From positions 1 to 64,000 of the forward strand of contig JAEUQE010000005.1 of NCBI GenBank assembly GCA_016789785.1: a DNA stretch of 64,000 bases. Reading direction: 5' to 3'. Origin of the DNA: Bryobacterales bacterium (GTDB lineage Bacteria; Acidobacteriota; Terriglobia; Bryobacterales; Bryobacteraceae). The notes beneath the pieces were generated by a model, which was not told the origin of the DNA, did not search any database, and worked only from the letters and a program-made list of their open reading frames with translations. A program made the translations under genes and the position numbers. Positions 9,436-18,759 of this stretch are shown here, piece after piece. Positions within the stretch are counted from its first letter, which is position 1. Each line of letters starts with the position of its first letter.

Positions 9436-9891
9436 ATGGCAACGAATCGCAGAAAGTTCATCGCGGGCACCGCGGCAGTTGGCGCAGCGGCGGCGGCGGC
9501 ACCCGCCGCAAAGGCCCAGGGCAAGGTGGAGAAGAAGGTCCACTATCGCAACGGCAAGAAACCGGAGAAGACCCCTCTGTTCAACGGTGCGGTATCACTG
9601 GGCAACCTGCTCTTTATCGCAGGGATCGGCGCGCACTTCGAGGGTGACATCAAGGCTCACACCAAACACGTGCTCGACGAGATTCAGAAGCGTCTGGAAG
9701 AATGCGGTTCGTCCATGGAGAAGGTGGTGAAGTGCAACGTTTATCTCAACGATCTGAAGGACTATAAGGGGATGAACGAGGAATTCCAGGGGCGCTTTGG
9801 CGCGGAGCCACCCGTGCGCACCACCATTGCCGCGGCGGGAGGGATCCCCGGCAACTCTCTCGTCGAGATCGACGTGATTGCCTATATATAG
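9436..9891 (+). CDS. Tat-exported RidA family protein
   Basis: YjgF/YER057c/UK114 (RidA) family protein of 151 residues; characterised members hydrolyse reactive enamine/imine intermediates. The N-terminus MATNRRKFIAGTAAVGAAAA, followed by Ala-Gln, is a good twin-arginine signal (NRRKFI, Ala-rich h-region, AKAQ cleavage). The RidA fold follows, with LFIAGIGA, VVKCNVYLNDLKDY and the C-terminal PPVRTTIAAAGGIPG containing the conserved substrate-binding Arg. A strong AGGAGG five bases upstream fixes the ATG at 9436, rejecting the upstream ATG at 9418. Export is unusual for RidA, which is generally cytosolic. The substrate is unknown. Confidence 0.85.
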   Translation: MATNRRKFIAGTAAVGAAAAAAPAAKAQGKVEKKVHYRNGKKPEKTPLFNGAVSLGNLLFIAGIGAHFEGDIKAHTKHVLDEIQKRLEECGSSMEKVVKCNVYLNDLKDYKGMNEEFQGRFGAEPPVRTTIAAAGGIPGNSLVEIDVIAYI

Positions 9892-9924
9892 ACACCGTCC
9901 GTGGGCGATACTGAAAGTTCGCCC

Positions 9925-11199
9925 ATGAAGGACCTGATTGCGGAATTGCGCTGGCGTGGTTTCCTCTCGCAGACCACGTGCGAAGACATTGAGAAGTACT
10001 TGCTGGAGGCTCGCCGCACCATTTATGTCGGCTTCGATCCGACCGCGGCGAGCCTGCATCTCGGCAGCCTCATCCCGGTGATGGGCCTTGCTCATGCACA
10101 ACGCGCCGGGCACCGGCCGCTGGTGCTCGTCGGCGGCGGCACTGGCCTCATTGGTGATCCAAGCGGCAAGACATCCGAGCGCGTGTTGCTCACCCCTGAG
10201 AAGGTTCAGTCGAATTGCGATGGGATGCGGAAGCAACTGGCACGCTTCATCGACCTTTCCTCGGATGACTCCGCGCTGATGTTGAACAATGCGGAGTGGC
10301 TGTGCTCCCTGAACCTGATTGAGTTCCTGCGGGACGTCGGCAAGCACTTCTCCGTAAACGAAATGGTGAAGCGCGACTCGGTCCGGATTCGCCTGGAGGA
10401 ACGCGATCACGGCATTTCCTACACCGAGTTCAGCTACATGCTGCTCCAGTCGTATGACTTCCTGCACTTGTGCCGCGAGCATGATTGCACCGTCCAGATG
10501 GGCGGGAGCGATCAATGGGGCAATATCGTGTCCGGCACGGATCTGGTGCGGCGCGTACTCGGACAACGTGCGGAAGGCATCACGTTTCCGCTGCTCACCA
10601 CATCCACTGGGAAGAAGTTCGGCAAGAGCGAGGAAGGGGCGATTTACCTCGACGAAAACCTCACCAGCCCGTATCGGATGTATCAGTACTGGATCCAGAC
10701 GGCGGACGCCGACGTCATCGCCTACCTGAAGCTCTTCACATTTCTTGACGAGCCGCAGATCGATGAACTCGCCCTGATCACTCGCCACAAACCGGAAGAG
10801 CGAACCGCGCAGAAGACGCTCGCCGCGGAGTGCACACGGATCGTCCACGGCGAGGATTCGGTTCGGGCCGTAGAACAGGCGACGCGCATTTTGTTTGGAT
10901 CCGCCGACGTGAATCCCGACGCGGCCACACTTGCGCTGCTCGCCCGCGAAGTGCCATCCAGCACGATTCCACGCGCGGATCTCGAAGCAGGCATCGCGAT
11001 TCCGGATTTGCTGGTTCGCACGAAGGTGGCCGACAGCAAAGGCGCGGCACGCAAACTGGTGGAGGGCGGTGGGCTCTATCTCAACAACAAGCGTGTGGAT
11101 GCCTCGCGCAAATCTGTTTCCACCACTGACATCGAGTGGCCCGGCGCGATCCTGATCCGCTCCGGCAAGAAGACCTATCATCTGCTCGGCGTCGTGTAG
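9925..11199 (+). CDS. tyrS: Tyrosyl-tRNA synthetase
   Basis: Class I aminoacyl-tRNA synthetase charging tRNA-Tyr, 424 residues from the ATG at 9925, equal to the usual bacterial TyrS length. HIGH-type motif HLGS at 45-48, tyrosine/ATP pocket VGFDPTAASLHLG, YTEFSYMLLQSYDF, QMGGSDQWGNI, and KMSKS-type loop KFGKS at 231-235. A C-terminal S4-like RNA-binding domain starts around residue 355 (AARKLVEGGGLYLNNKRVD). An in-frame GTG at 9901 is possible but has no better ribosome site. A short inverted repeat (GGGCGA at 9903-9908, TCGCCC at 9919-9924) lies immediately before the ATG. No T-box leader was seen. Confidence 0.95.
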   Translation: MKDLIAELRWRGFLSQTTCEDIEKYLLEARRTIYVGFDPTAASLHLGSLIPVMGLAHAQRAGHRPLVLVGGGTGLIGDPSGKTSERVLLTPEKVQSNCDGMRKQLARFIDLSSDDSALMLNNAEWLCSLNLIEFLRDVGKHFSVNEMVKRDSVRIRLEERDHGISYTEFSYMLLQSYDFLHLCREHDCTVQMGGSDQWGNIVSGTDLVRRVLGQRAEGITFPLLTTSTGKKFGKSEEGAIYLDENLTSPYRMYQYWIQTADADVIAYLKLFTFLDEPQIDELALITRHKPEERTAQKTLAAECTRIVHGEDSVRAVEQATRILFGSADVNPDAATLALLAREVPSSTIPRADLEAGIAIPDLLVRTKVADSKGAARKLVEGGGLYLNNKRVDASRKSVSTTDIEWPGAILIRSGKKTYHLLGVV

Positions 11200-11342
11200 G
11201 TCCGCACACTCCCCTTGGCCGCGTCGAATGACAGATAATAGGGGTCGTACTCACAGGGTCACGGAGAGGTCCGATCAGCGGGGTCGCCGCGAACCGCGCG
11301 CGCCAGGACAGCGCATGTAGGTAGAAGGAGGTCCTTCGGAAC

Positions 11343-12485
11343 TTGGCTTTAACGGTTGGGGTATCCAAAGAAACAGCTCCCGGTGAGCACCGCGTCGCAA
11401 TGACGCCGAAGGCACTCGACATCCTTGGCAAGCTCGGCATCGAAACATGGATGGAAAAGGGCGCTGGACTCGATGCCGGTTTTCCCGATAGTGAGTATTC
11501 AGCCAAGGGAGTGAAGTGGGCATCTGACGCAGACGAGGTGCGCGAGAAGGCACAAGTCCTGCTTCAGGTCCGTGTCACTGAAACGCAAGGCCTGAACACC
11601 AGTCACACCGTGATTGGCTTTTGCGATCCGCTTTCCGAGCCGGCGTTCGCCGCGAAGGTAGCCGGAACGGGAGCCAGTCTCTACTCGGTGGAACTGGTGC
11701 CTCGCATCACGCGCGCTCAAAGCATGGACGCGCTTTCCTCCATGGCATCCATCGCCGGCTACAAGGCAGTGCTGCTCGCGGCGGAAGCCTTGCCTCGAAT
11801 GTTTCCCATGATGATGACGGCGGCGGGCACGGTTCCCGCGGCGCGAGCGCTCATCATTGGGGCGGGCGTCGCGGGCTTGCAGGCAATCGCGACTGCGCGC
11901 AGGTTGGGCGCGGTGGTCATGGGCTACGATGTCCGCGCCGCGGTTCGCGAGCAGATTGAAAGTCTCGGCGCGAGGTTCCTCCAGATCGATCTCGGCGGCG
12001 CAAGCGGCGAAGGCCAGGGCGGTTACGCAAAGCAACTCACGGAAGCCGACTATCAGCGGCAGCGTGATCAGATGGCGCTTGCGATGAAAGAGCAGGACGT
12101 GGTGATCACCACTGCCGCGGTGCCGGGCAAGCGCGCACCCATTCTCATCACCAAGGAGATGGTCCGCGTAATGGCGCCAGGCTCCGTGATTGTCGACATC
12201 GCCGCGGAGCGCGGTGGCAACTGCGAACTGACGCGGGCTGGCGAAACCGTCATCGACAATGGTGTACACATCATCGGTCCCGTGAATCTGCCGTCCTCGG
12301 TCCCCTATCACGCCAGCATGATGTACTCCCGCAACCTTGCCACCTTCCTCAAGAACATGGTCAAGGATGGCCAGCTCAACGTGAACATGGAAGACGAAAT
12401 CATCCGTGAATCGCTGGTGGCGCAAGGCGGCAAGGTAGTTCATCCCAGAGTGCAGGCCCTTCTGCAAACGGCGGTACAAGCATGA
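11343..12485 (+). CDS. pntAA: NAD(P) transhydrogenase subunit alpha, NAD-binding part
   Basis: Domain I of the proton-translocating nicotinamide nucleotide transhydrogenase, 380 residues. It binds NAD(H) and passes hydride to the NADP(H) domain of PntB. The N-terminal half resembles alanine dehydrogenase (VSKETAPGEHRVAMTP). The Rossmann motif is GAGVAGLQ (173-180), followed by RRLGAVVMGYDVR. The start is TTG at 11343 with AAGGAGG eleven bases upstream at 11325-11331. The gene ends just before its membrane partner, which begins four bases before this stop. This is the split three-gene arrangement (alpha1, alpha2, beta) rather than the fused alpha of enterobacteria. Confidence 0.93.
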   Translation: MALTVGVSKETAPGEHRVAMTPKALDILGKLGIETWMEKGAGLDAGFPDSEYSAKGVKWASDADEVREKAQVLLQVRVTETQGLNTSHTVIGFCDPLSEPAFAAKVAGTGASLYSVELVPRITRAQSMDALSSMASIAGYKAVLLAAEALPRMFPMMMTAAGTVPAARALIIGAGVAGLQAIATARRLGAVVMGYDVRAAVREQIESLGARFLQIDLGGASGEGQGGYAKQLTEADYQRQRDQMALAMKEQDVVITTAAVPGKRAPILITKEMVRVMAPGSVIVDIAAERGGNCELTRAGETVIDNGVHIIGPVNLPSSVPYHASMMYSRNLATFLKNMVKDGQLNVNMEDEIIRESLVAQGGKVVHPRVQALLQTAVQA

Positions 12486-12775
12486 GTGTCGAAGTTGAAT
12501 TGAGTATCTACGTATTCCTTCTGGCCGGATTTCTGGGCCTGGAACTGGTGCACAAGGTATCGCCCCTGCTGCACACGCCGCTGATGTCGCTCACCAATGC
12601 GATCTCGGCGATCTCCGTGGTAGGCGCGATCCTGATTACGGGATCGGGTGAGGCAAACACGATCAGCAAAGTGCTTGGCACCATTGCCGTAATAGCGGCG
12701 ACCATTAACATCGTCAGCGGATTCCTCATCACAGACCGCATGTTGAAGATGTTCAGGAAGGACGACAAGAAGTGA
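12482..12775 (+). CDS. pntAB: NAD(P) transhydrogenase subunit alpha, membrane part
   Basis: Small membrane subunit (97 residues, three hydrophobic helices) carrying the alpha part of domain II. With PntB it forms the proton channel. The sequence has the expected FLLAGFLGLELVHKV and TPLMSLTNAIS stretches. The ATG at 12482 overlaps the stop of the preceding gene (ATGA) and its own TGA overlaps the GTG of pntB (GTGA), so all three subunits are translationally coupled. Confidence 0.93.
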   Translation: MSVEVELSIYVFLLAGFLGLELVHKVSPLLHTPLMSLTNAISAISVVGAILITGSGEANTISKVLGTIAVIAATINIVSGFLITDRMLKMFRKDDKK

Positions 12776-14148
12776 GCACGCAGACCTTCTGGCAGTTCTC
12801 ATACCTTGCAGCCGCAATTCTCATCATCCTTTCGATCAAGTGGCTGAATTCTCCCGCCACGGCGCGCAACGGTGTGCGGGCGGGGCAAGTTGGAATGCTG
12901 TTCGCCGTCATCGGAACGCTGCTGCGTCACGAAGTGGTCAGCTACGAGTGGATCGCGCTTGGCATGGTAGTCGGCAGCGCCATCGGCGTGCCGCTTGCGT
13001 TCCTCATGCCGATGACTTCGGTTCCGCAACTCACCGCGTTGTCGCACGCCTTCGGTGCCCTCGCAGCCGCTCTAGTGGGTACCGCCGAATACTACCAGCA
13101 TGAACCGCATGGGTTCCAGATGGCCGCACTCGTGATCGAAACCCTGCTCGGCTATCTCACATTCACCGCCAGCGTGATGGCTTTCGCGAAGCTGCAGGAG
13201 ATCGTACCGACACGCCCGATGACGTACAAGGGGCAGAACTTCGTCAACCTCCTGCTGCTTGCGGTCGCGATCGTGCTCGGCGGCTGGACCATCGTTGGCA
13301 ATGCGCCGGTATGGGCGTTCCCCGTCTTCAGCGCATTGGCGCTGCTGTTCGGCGTGCTGCTGATCCTGCCCATCGGCGGGGGCGACATGCCAACCGTGAT
13401 CGCGTTGCTGAACTCCTATGCGGGCATGGCAGCCGCGGCCATGGGCTTCGCGCTCAACAACAAGCTGCTGATCATCGCGGGTGCGCTGAACGCTGCATCC
13501 GGCTTCATTCTGTCGGTGGTGATGTGCAAAGCCATGAACCGCAGTTTCACCAACGTCCTGTTTGGGGCGTTCGGCCAGGCGCCCGAGGCATCCGCCGTGG
13601 CGACGCAACAGAAGCCCGTGCGCAGCGCCTCCGCCGAAGATGCCGCGTCGATTCTTGCTGGCGCCCGCAAGGTGATCGTGGTGCCTGGCTACGGCATGGC
13701 AGTGGCGCAGGCACAGCACAAGATCCGCGAGTTGACTGACCAACTTGTGAAGCGCGGCGTGGATGTGCAATTCGCCATTCATCCCGTTGCCGGACGCATG
13801 CCCGGGCACATGAACGTGCTGCTGGCGGAAGCCGACATCTCCTATGAGCGCCTTCATGAGATGGAGGACATCAACTCCGAGTTCAGCGAGACCGATGTGG
13901 CACTCGTCATCGGCGCCAATGACGTAGTGAATCCCGCCGCGCGTCACGACACGGCCAGCCCCATTTACGGCATGCCGATTCTCGACGTCGACAGAGCGCA
14001 CACCGTCATGGTGATCAAGCGTAGCCTCAATCCTGGCTTCGCCGGCATCGACAATGAGCTTTACTACTTCGACCGGACACTGATGCTGTTCGGCGATGCG
14101 AAGCAGTTCGTCGCGGAAATCGTAAAGCAGCTTCCAAAGGCAGCCTGA
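12772..14148 (+). CDS. pntB: NAD(P) transhydrogenase subunit beta
   Basis: Beta subunit, 458 residues: about eight or nine transmembrane helices (domain II) followed by the soluble NADP(H)-binding domain III from about residue 290. NADP motifs are clear: VIVVPGYGMAVAQAQHKI, the loop HPVAGRMPGHMNVLLAEA, and GANDVVNPAA. The membrane part contains MTSVPQLTALSHAFGALAAA, with the histidine associated with proton movement. The complex uses the proton gradient to make NADPH from NADH. The start is GTG, sharing GTGA with the stop of the upstream gene. Confidence 0.95.
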   Translation: MSTQTFWQFSYLAAAILIILSIKWLNSPATARNGVRAGQVGMLFAVIGTLLRHEVVSYEWIALGMVVGSAIGVPLAFLMPMTSVPQLTALSHAFGALAAALVGTAEYYQHEPHGFQMAALVIETLLGYLTFTASVMAFAKLQEIVPTRPMTYKGQNFVNLLLLAVAIVLGGWTIVGNAPVWAFPVFSALALLFGVLLILPIGGGDMPTVIALLNSYAGMAAAAMGFALNNKLLIIAGALNAASGFILSVVMCKAMNRSFTNVLFGAFGQAPEASAVATQQKPVRSASAEDAASILAGARKVIVVPGYGMAVAQAQHKIRELTDQLVKRGVDVQFAIHPVAGRMPGHMNVLLAEADISYERLHEMEDINSEFSETDVALVIGANDVVNPAARHDTASPIYGMPILDVDRAHTVMVIKRSLNPGFAGIDNELYYFDRTLMLFGDAKQFVAEIVKQLPKAA

Positions 14149-14181
14149 CGAGACTGGCACGCCACGTGCTGCGCAATCCGT

Positions 14182-15504
14182 ATGCTCCTCGCATTGCTGG
14201 TTGCCTCGCTGACCTTGCCGCTTGCCGCGTCGGATCCCATCGTATTCAATGACGACGGCGGATGGTGCTGGTTCGAAGATGAACGTGTGCTTGTGGTGAA
14301 GAACCGGCTCGTCATCGGCACTGTCGCCGCTGGCACGAAGAGCGCGGACCGTTTGGGCGATGTGGAGGTGGTGACGTATGACATCCCCACGGGTAAGACG
14401 TCGCGAGTGACGCTCCATCGCGGAGCTGATGCGGCCGAGCGCAAGCGCTGGCTCGACGACCACAACTCTCCCGCTTTCGCCGTCCGGCCCGACAAGCGGC
14501 TGATCGCGATGTACGCGCGTCACGGCAACGAGGAGAAGATCTACTATCGCGTCTCGGGCGAGCCGCACGACGCGACCGTCTGGCAGCAGGAGCGCATCTA
14601 TGTCCCGAGCGAGCGGTCGCGCGTCACGTACACCAATCTGCACTGGCTGAAAGCGGAGAAGCGTCTCTATAACTTCTTTCGCGGATTGGACAATTCGTTC
14701 AAACCGTCCTATGCGTGGTCGGAAGATGGCGGCGAAACATGGAAGACCGGAAATGTTTTCATCAATGTGCCCACGCAGTTCCGGCACAGACCGTATGTGA
14801 AATACGCGTCGAATGGGAAGGACAAGGTGCACGTTGCCTATACCGAGGGGCATCCTCGCGACTTCGACAACAGCGTCTACCACGTCTTCTACAAGGCGGG
14901 GAAGCTGCATCACAGCAGCGGTGAGCCCATCGTTCCGATTGCGAGCGGACTCTCGCGCCCGGAAGACGGGACGCTCGTGTTCCGGGGCGACAAGGACAAC
15001 GTCGCATGGGTCAGCGATACGCATCTGGATCGGAACGGCAACCCTGTGATCGTGTTTTCAGTTCAAAAGAACTCCGCGGGCATGGGGTCGAAACAGGGTG
15101 GCGAAGATCACCGCTACCACTACGCACGTTGGAACGGCAAGCAGTGGCTGCAGTGGGAAATCGCCTATGGTGGCTGGCGTTTGTATCCGGGTGAGGATGA
15201 CTACACCGGCAACATCGCAATCGACCCGCAGTCAACCGATACCGTTTACATCTCCACGAGTGTGGACCCTGTCACGGGCAAGCCGCTGGGGAGTGGTCAC
15301 TATGAGATCTATCGCGGCAACACACGCGACGGAGGCGAGAAGTGGCAATGGACAGCGGTCACGTCGAACTCGACGAAGGACAACATCCGTCCCATCGTGC
15401 CGGTGTGGAAGGATCGCCGCGTCGCCCTGCTGTGGCTGCGCGGAAAGATGACCACCTACACGGACTACGACTTCGAGGTCGTTGGCGCTATCCAGAAACG
15501 ATAG
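14182..15504 (+). CDS. Secreted BNR_4-type beta-propeller protein, putative carbohydrate-active
   Basis: A 440-residue exported protein (MLLALLVASLTLPLAASD signal). The mature N-terminus FNDDGGWCWFEDERVLV is typical of the BNR_4 repeat family, with Asp-box-like turns such as SEDGGETWK. Relatives occur among sialidase-like and polysaccharide-lyase propellers, so action on a plant or microbial polysaccharide outside the cytoplasm is plausible. No catalytic assignment is made. It starts 34 bases after pntB in the same direction but has no functional link to it. The SecA-like gene begins 48 bases downstream. Confidence 0.78.
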   Translation: MLLALLVASLTLPLAASDPIVFNDDGGWCWFEDERVLVVKNRLVIGTVAAGTKSADRLGDVEVVTYDIPTGKTSRVTLHRGADAAERKRWLDDHNSPAFAVRPDKRLIAMYARHGNEEKIYYRVSGEPHDATVWQQERIYVPSERSRVTYTNLHWLKAEKRLYNFFRGLDNSFKPSYAWSEDGGETWKTGNVFINVPTQFRHRPYVKYASNGKDKVHVAYTEGHPRDFDNSVYHVFYKAGKLHHSSGEPIVPIASGLSRPEDGTLVFRGDKDNVAWVSDTHLDRNGNPVIVFSVQKNSAGMGSKQGGEDHRYHYARWNGKQWLQWEIAYGGWRLYPGEDDYTGNIAIDPQSTDTVYISTSVDPVTGKPLGSGHYEIYRGNTRDGGEKWQWTAVTSNSTKDNIRPIVPVWKDRRVALLWLRGKMTTYTDYDFEVVGAIQKR

Positions 15505-15552
15505 CGGCGCCGGCATTCACTCCACCGCTTGGGAAATCGCTACGCTGAGAGT

Positions 15553-17703
15553 GTGTTCTCTGATCTCGCCAAGCGAGTCTCCTCCTTCCTCGACCCTGCG
15601 CACTGGAATCAGCGCGAGGCCCGTCAACTCGAAGCAGTGCTCTCGCGGCGGGATGCACTTACGTCCGTTCCGGTAGCGGAGCTGCGCAACCATCGCGAAA
15701 CGCTGGAAGACGCGATCGCCGCGGCAGCGGTTGCAGTGGAGCACGTGCTGGGCATGCGCCCGTTCGATGTACAAATTCTCGGTGCGCTCGCGATGGCGAA
15801 CGGCAAGATCGCCGAGATGCAGACGGGCGAGGGCAAGACGCTCACCGCGGTGATGACCGTGTTCTGGAAGTCACGCGCGGGCGCGGTGCATGTGCTGACC
15901 GCGAACGACTATCTCGCGCGGCGTGACTGCGAATGGATGGGTCCCGTCTACAAACTGCTTGGCCTTACGTGCGGCTATCTGACGCAATCCAGCACGCCGG
16001 ACCAGCGCCGCGCCGCCTATGCCTGCGACGTGATGTACGCCACGCCGAACGAAGTGGGTTTCGACTATTTGCGCGACGGCCTCGCCACGACGCAGGCGGA
16101 ACTTGTACAAGGCGATCTGCAACACGCCTTGATCGACGAGGCCGACTCCATCCTGATTGATGAAGCCCGCATCCCGCTTGTCATCGCGGGCGGAGAAGCT
16201 GTGCCTGCCGAACTCGTGCGCCGTATCGACGCGGCCGTCCGCACTCTGCGGCCGCACTTCCACTATCATCGCGACGAGTTCGCCCGCAACGTGTTACTGA
16301 CTGACGCGGGCGCCGCGAACATTGAGGCGGCGCTCTATTGCCACAACCTTTACGACAACGCCGGCTTGTTCACGGCAGTGAGTGACTCGCTGCACGCGCA
16401 TGTTCTGCTGCGCAGGGACGTCGACTACCTCGTGCGGGACGGCCGGATCCAGTTGGTGGACGAGTTCAAGGGCCGCATTGCCGATCAGCGGCGCTGGCCC
16501 GCCGGTCTGCAACTTGCGCTCGAAGCGAAGGAGAATCTTCCGTTGCAGCCGCAAGGCCGGATTCTCGGCACCATTACGCTCCAAAGCTTGATCCGCCTCT
16601 ACGAAACGACTTGCGGCATGACCGGCACGGCGGCGACGCAAGCCGCCGAGTTCGAGCGCATCTACAAAATGGCTGTCGAGGCGATTCCACCTCACAAGCC
16701 CGTGATCCGTATCGACGAGCCCGACGTGATGTTCGCCGACGGTGAAGCCCGCGACCGGGCGGTGATGGAAGAAATCTCCAAGGCCCATGCCAAGGGGCAG
16801 CCCGTCCTGGTGGGAACGGCAAGCGTGGCAGACTCCGAGCGCCTGAGTGCGATACTGCACCGGCAAGGCATTCCGCACCACGTGCTGAACGCGCGCAACG
16901 ACGCCGAGGAGGCGCGCATCATCGCGCAGGCAGGCGCACTCCACGCCGTCACCATCTCGACGAACATGGCGGGACGCGGGACCGACATCATTCTCGGTGG
17001 CAATCCCCCATCCGAAGCGGAGCGTGTCCGCGAACTCGGTGGGCTGTACGTCATCGGCACCTGCCGTCACGAAGCGCGCCGCATCGATCATCAGTTGCGA
17101 GGCCGTTCCGGACGCCAGGGCGATCCCGGCCGCTCGCGTTTCTTCCTGAGCTTCGACGATGACCTGCTGGTGCGCTTCGGATTGCGCCAAATCCTGCGTC
17201 CGGAGATCTTCTCTGTGGAAGGCGCTGTCGGCCACGTCCAGCGCATCATCGAAGGGCAGAACCTCGAAATCCGGCGGACGCTGTTCAAGTATGACCAGGT
17301 GCTGGAGGGGCATCGCAACGTCACACAGATCATTCGCCGCAATGTGTTGCTAGGCGATGTGGAGTGTTCCGATGCGCAGACCGCGCTGCTCGCAATTGAC
17401 GAGATCTGGGCGGACTACCTCGCCGACATCGCCGAACTGAAGAGCGGCATCCATTGGGTCTCGTTCGGAGGCAAGGATCCGTTCCATACCTTCCTGCAGG
17501 AAGCAGAGGCGATCTTCGCCGACGCGCGGTCGCGCATGGAAACCGCCATCGCCGATCCCCAGGCGAACGGGCCCTCGGACACCTTCCAGCGCGGCGCGAC
17601 CTGGACCTACCTCACCTCCGACCAACCGCTTGGCGATATCAATGAGCGATTTTTCCGCGGTGTGGGGGAGAAGGTCAGAATGTTGCTTGCGAAGGCCGTC
17701 TAG
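15553..17703 (+). CDS. Short SecA-like preprotein translocase ATPase (SecA2-like)
   Basis: SecA-family motor of 716 residues from the GTG at 15553; a TTG at 15529 in frame is an alternative. Walker A TGEGKT, DEADSILIDEAR (canonical SecA has DEVDS), the preprotein cross-linking region, the GMTGTA hinge, and TISTNMAGRGTDIILGG with HQLRGRSGRQGDPG are all present. The scaffold helix (EIRRTLFKYDQVLEGHR) is followed by a shortened wing region. The C-terminal linker and zinc-binding Cys/His motif of housekeeping SecA are missing. It is about 180 residues shorter than canonical SecA. This fits an accessory SecA2-type protein. No SecY2 or obvious substrate is adjacent, apart from the secreted BNR_4 protein upstream. 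Confidence 0.85.
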   Translation: MFSDLAKRVSSFLDPAHWNQREARQLEAVLSRRDALTSVPVAELRNHRETLEDAIAAAAVAVEHVLGMRPFDVQILGALAMANGKIAEMQTGEGKTLTAVMTVFWKSRAGAVHVLTANDYLARRDCEWMGPVYKLLGLTCGYLTQSSTPDQRRAAYACDVMYATPNEVGFDYLRDGLATTQAELVQGDLQHALIDEADSILIDEARIPLVIAGGEAVPAELVRRIDAAVRTLRPHFHYHRDEFARNVLLTDAGAANIEAALYCHNLYDNAGLFTAVSDSLHAHVLLRRDVDYLVRDGRIQLVDEFKGRIADQRRWPAGLQLALEAKENLPLQPQGRILGTITLQSLIRLYETTCGMTGTAATQAAEFERIYKMAVEAIPPHKPVIRIDEPDVMFADGEARDRAVMEEISKAHAKGQPVLVGTASVADSERLSAILHRQGIPHHVLNARNDAEEARIIAQAGALHAVTISTNMAGRGTDIILGGNPPSEAERVRELGGLYVIGTCRHEARRIDHQLRGRSGRQGDPGRSRFFLSFDDDLLVRFGLRQILRPEIFSVEGAVGHVQRIIEGQNLEIRRTLFKYDQVLEGHRNVTQIIRRNVLLGDVECSDAQTALLAIDEIWADYLADIAELKSGIHWVSFGGKDPFHTFLQEAEAIFADARSRMETAIADPQANGPSDTFQRGATWTYLTSDQPLGDINERFFRGVGEKVRMLLAKAV

Positions 17704-17773
17704 AGCGGTTGCCGCCCGCATCGTCCCTCGTTCCGAAACATTTCTGCCGAAGAATGTTGTAATACTCGATCCC

Positions 17774-17811
17774 CCCGTGGTTTGACACCCCTTCCCACGG
17801 GTCCGTATCAT
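17774..17811 (+). promoter_or_regulatory. Sigma-70 promoter of the nuo operon with flanking inverted repeat
   Basis: TTGACA at 17782-17787 and TATCAT at 17806-17811, spaced by 18 bases: a perfect -35 and a five-of-six -10. The predicted transcript starts near 17818, about 25 bases before the nuoA ATG, with an AAGGGG in the leader. The -35 box is enclosed by a 7-bp inverted repeat, CCCGTGG (17774-17780) and CCACGGG (17795-17801), a possible operator. Confidence 0.65.
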
Positions 17812-17842
17812 CAAAACTTAAGGGGAAAGCTCAACCAGGCAC

Positions 17843-18256
17843 ATGCCATCCACCTATCCGGAATACTATTTCCCCATCCTGTTGCAGGCTCTGCTCGGGG
17901 TGGTGGTCGCGTCGGCTCTCGTCGGCCTTTCGTTTCTCGTTGGAAAGCGCCTCAAAAACAAGGTCAAGGACACGCCGTATGAATGCGGCGTGGCGCCCGT
18001 GGGCACGGCCAAAGAGCGGTTCAGCGTGAAGTTCTATCTCGTGGCGATGCTCTTCATCCTGTTCGACATTGAAGCCATCTTCCTGTATCCCTGGGCGGTG
18101 GTTTACCGCGATCTGAAGATGTTCGCCTTCGTCGAGATGTTGTTGTTCATCATTCTGATTCTCTCCGGTTTCTTCTACATCTGGAAGAAAGGAGTCCTCA
18201 ACTGGCAGCTTGAGGATGAAGAGACCTTCCAGGAGAAGAAACAGGTGGTGAAATGA
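17843..18256 (+). CDS. nuoA: NADH-quinone oxidoreductase subunit A
   Basis: Membrane subunit (ND3 homologue) of respiratory complex I, 137 residues with three helices. The conserved loop is [20 protein letters not shown], containing the Cys that lines the quinone-site region, followed by [21 protein letters not shown]. It is the first gene of the operon. Its stop overlaps the nuoC start (ATGA at 18253-18256), so there is no room for nuoB, which normally sits between A and C. Confidence 0.96.
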   Translation: MPSTYPEYYFPILLQALLGVVVASALVGLSFLVGKRLKNKVKDTPYECGVAPVGTAKERFSVKFYLVAMLFILFDIEAIFLYPWAVVYRDLKMFAFVEMLLFIILILSGFFYIWKKGVLNWQLEDEETFQEKKQVVK

Positions 18257-18744
18257 TCTCCGAAGCCCTCCAGCAGAATCCCATCGCCGCCGCCGTCGCG
18301 GCCCAGTTCCCAACGGCTCTTCAGGGCGGCAATCTCGATCTCGGCGAAACCACCCTCGTGGTGGATGCCGCCCAGATCGTGGATGTGTGCAAGTTTCTGA
18401 AAACCGAAGAGAAGTTCGTGCGGCTCTCGAGCGTTACCGCAGTCGACTGGCATCCTCGCGAGCCTCGCTTTGAGGTTGTGTACCATCTCCAATCGGTTGA
18501 GCGGAATCTTTGGTTGCGCTTGAAATGCCAGGTGCCCGGCGATAAACCCGAGATCGATTCCGTGTACTACGTCTGGCGCGGCGCTGACTGGTACGAACGC
18601 GAAGTGTTCGACCTCTTTGGCATCACTTTCCGCAATCACCCGAATCTCATCCGGCTCATGATGCCCGAAGGATGGCAGGGGCACCCGCTCCGCAAGGACT
18701 ACCCCATCCACGGCTACAAATACAGCTACGCGGATCAGAAGTAA
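18253..18744 (+). CDS. nuoC: NADH-quinone oxidoreductase subunit C
   Basis: Peripheral-arm subunit (30 kDa homologue), 163 residues, not fused to NuoD. The signature [19 protein letters not shown] runs into [20 protein letters not shown]. It packs against NuoD and NuoB near the quinone site. Translation is coupled to nuoA by a 4-base overlap. Confidence 0.95.
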   Translation: MISEALQQNPIAAAVAAQFPTALQGGNLDLGETTLVVDAAQIVDVCKFLKTEEKFVRLSSVTAVDWHPREPRFEVVYHLQSVERNLWLRLKCQVPGDKPEIDSVYYVWRGADWYEREVFDLFGITFRNHPNLIRLMMPEGWQGHPLRKDYPIHGYKYSYADQK

Positions 18745-18759
18745 CAGGAGCTCCTCTAC

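Noticed and set aside
9595..11181. A 528-codon minus-strand open frame across ridA and tyrS
   Set aside because: It is a shadow of TyrS, which has all catalytic motifs on the plus strand.
13072..15024. A 650-codon open frame on the minus strand across pntB and the BNR_4 gene
   Set aside because: It is antisense to two recognisable genes, has Arg/His-rich composition and no motifs; long antisense frames are expected at this GC content.
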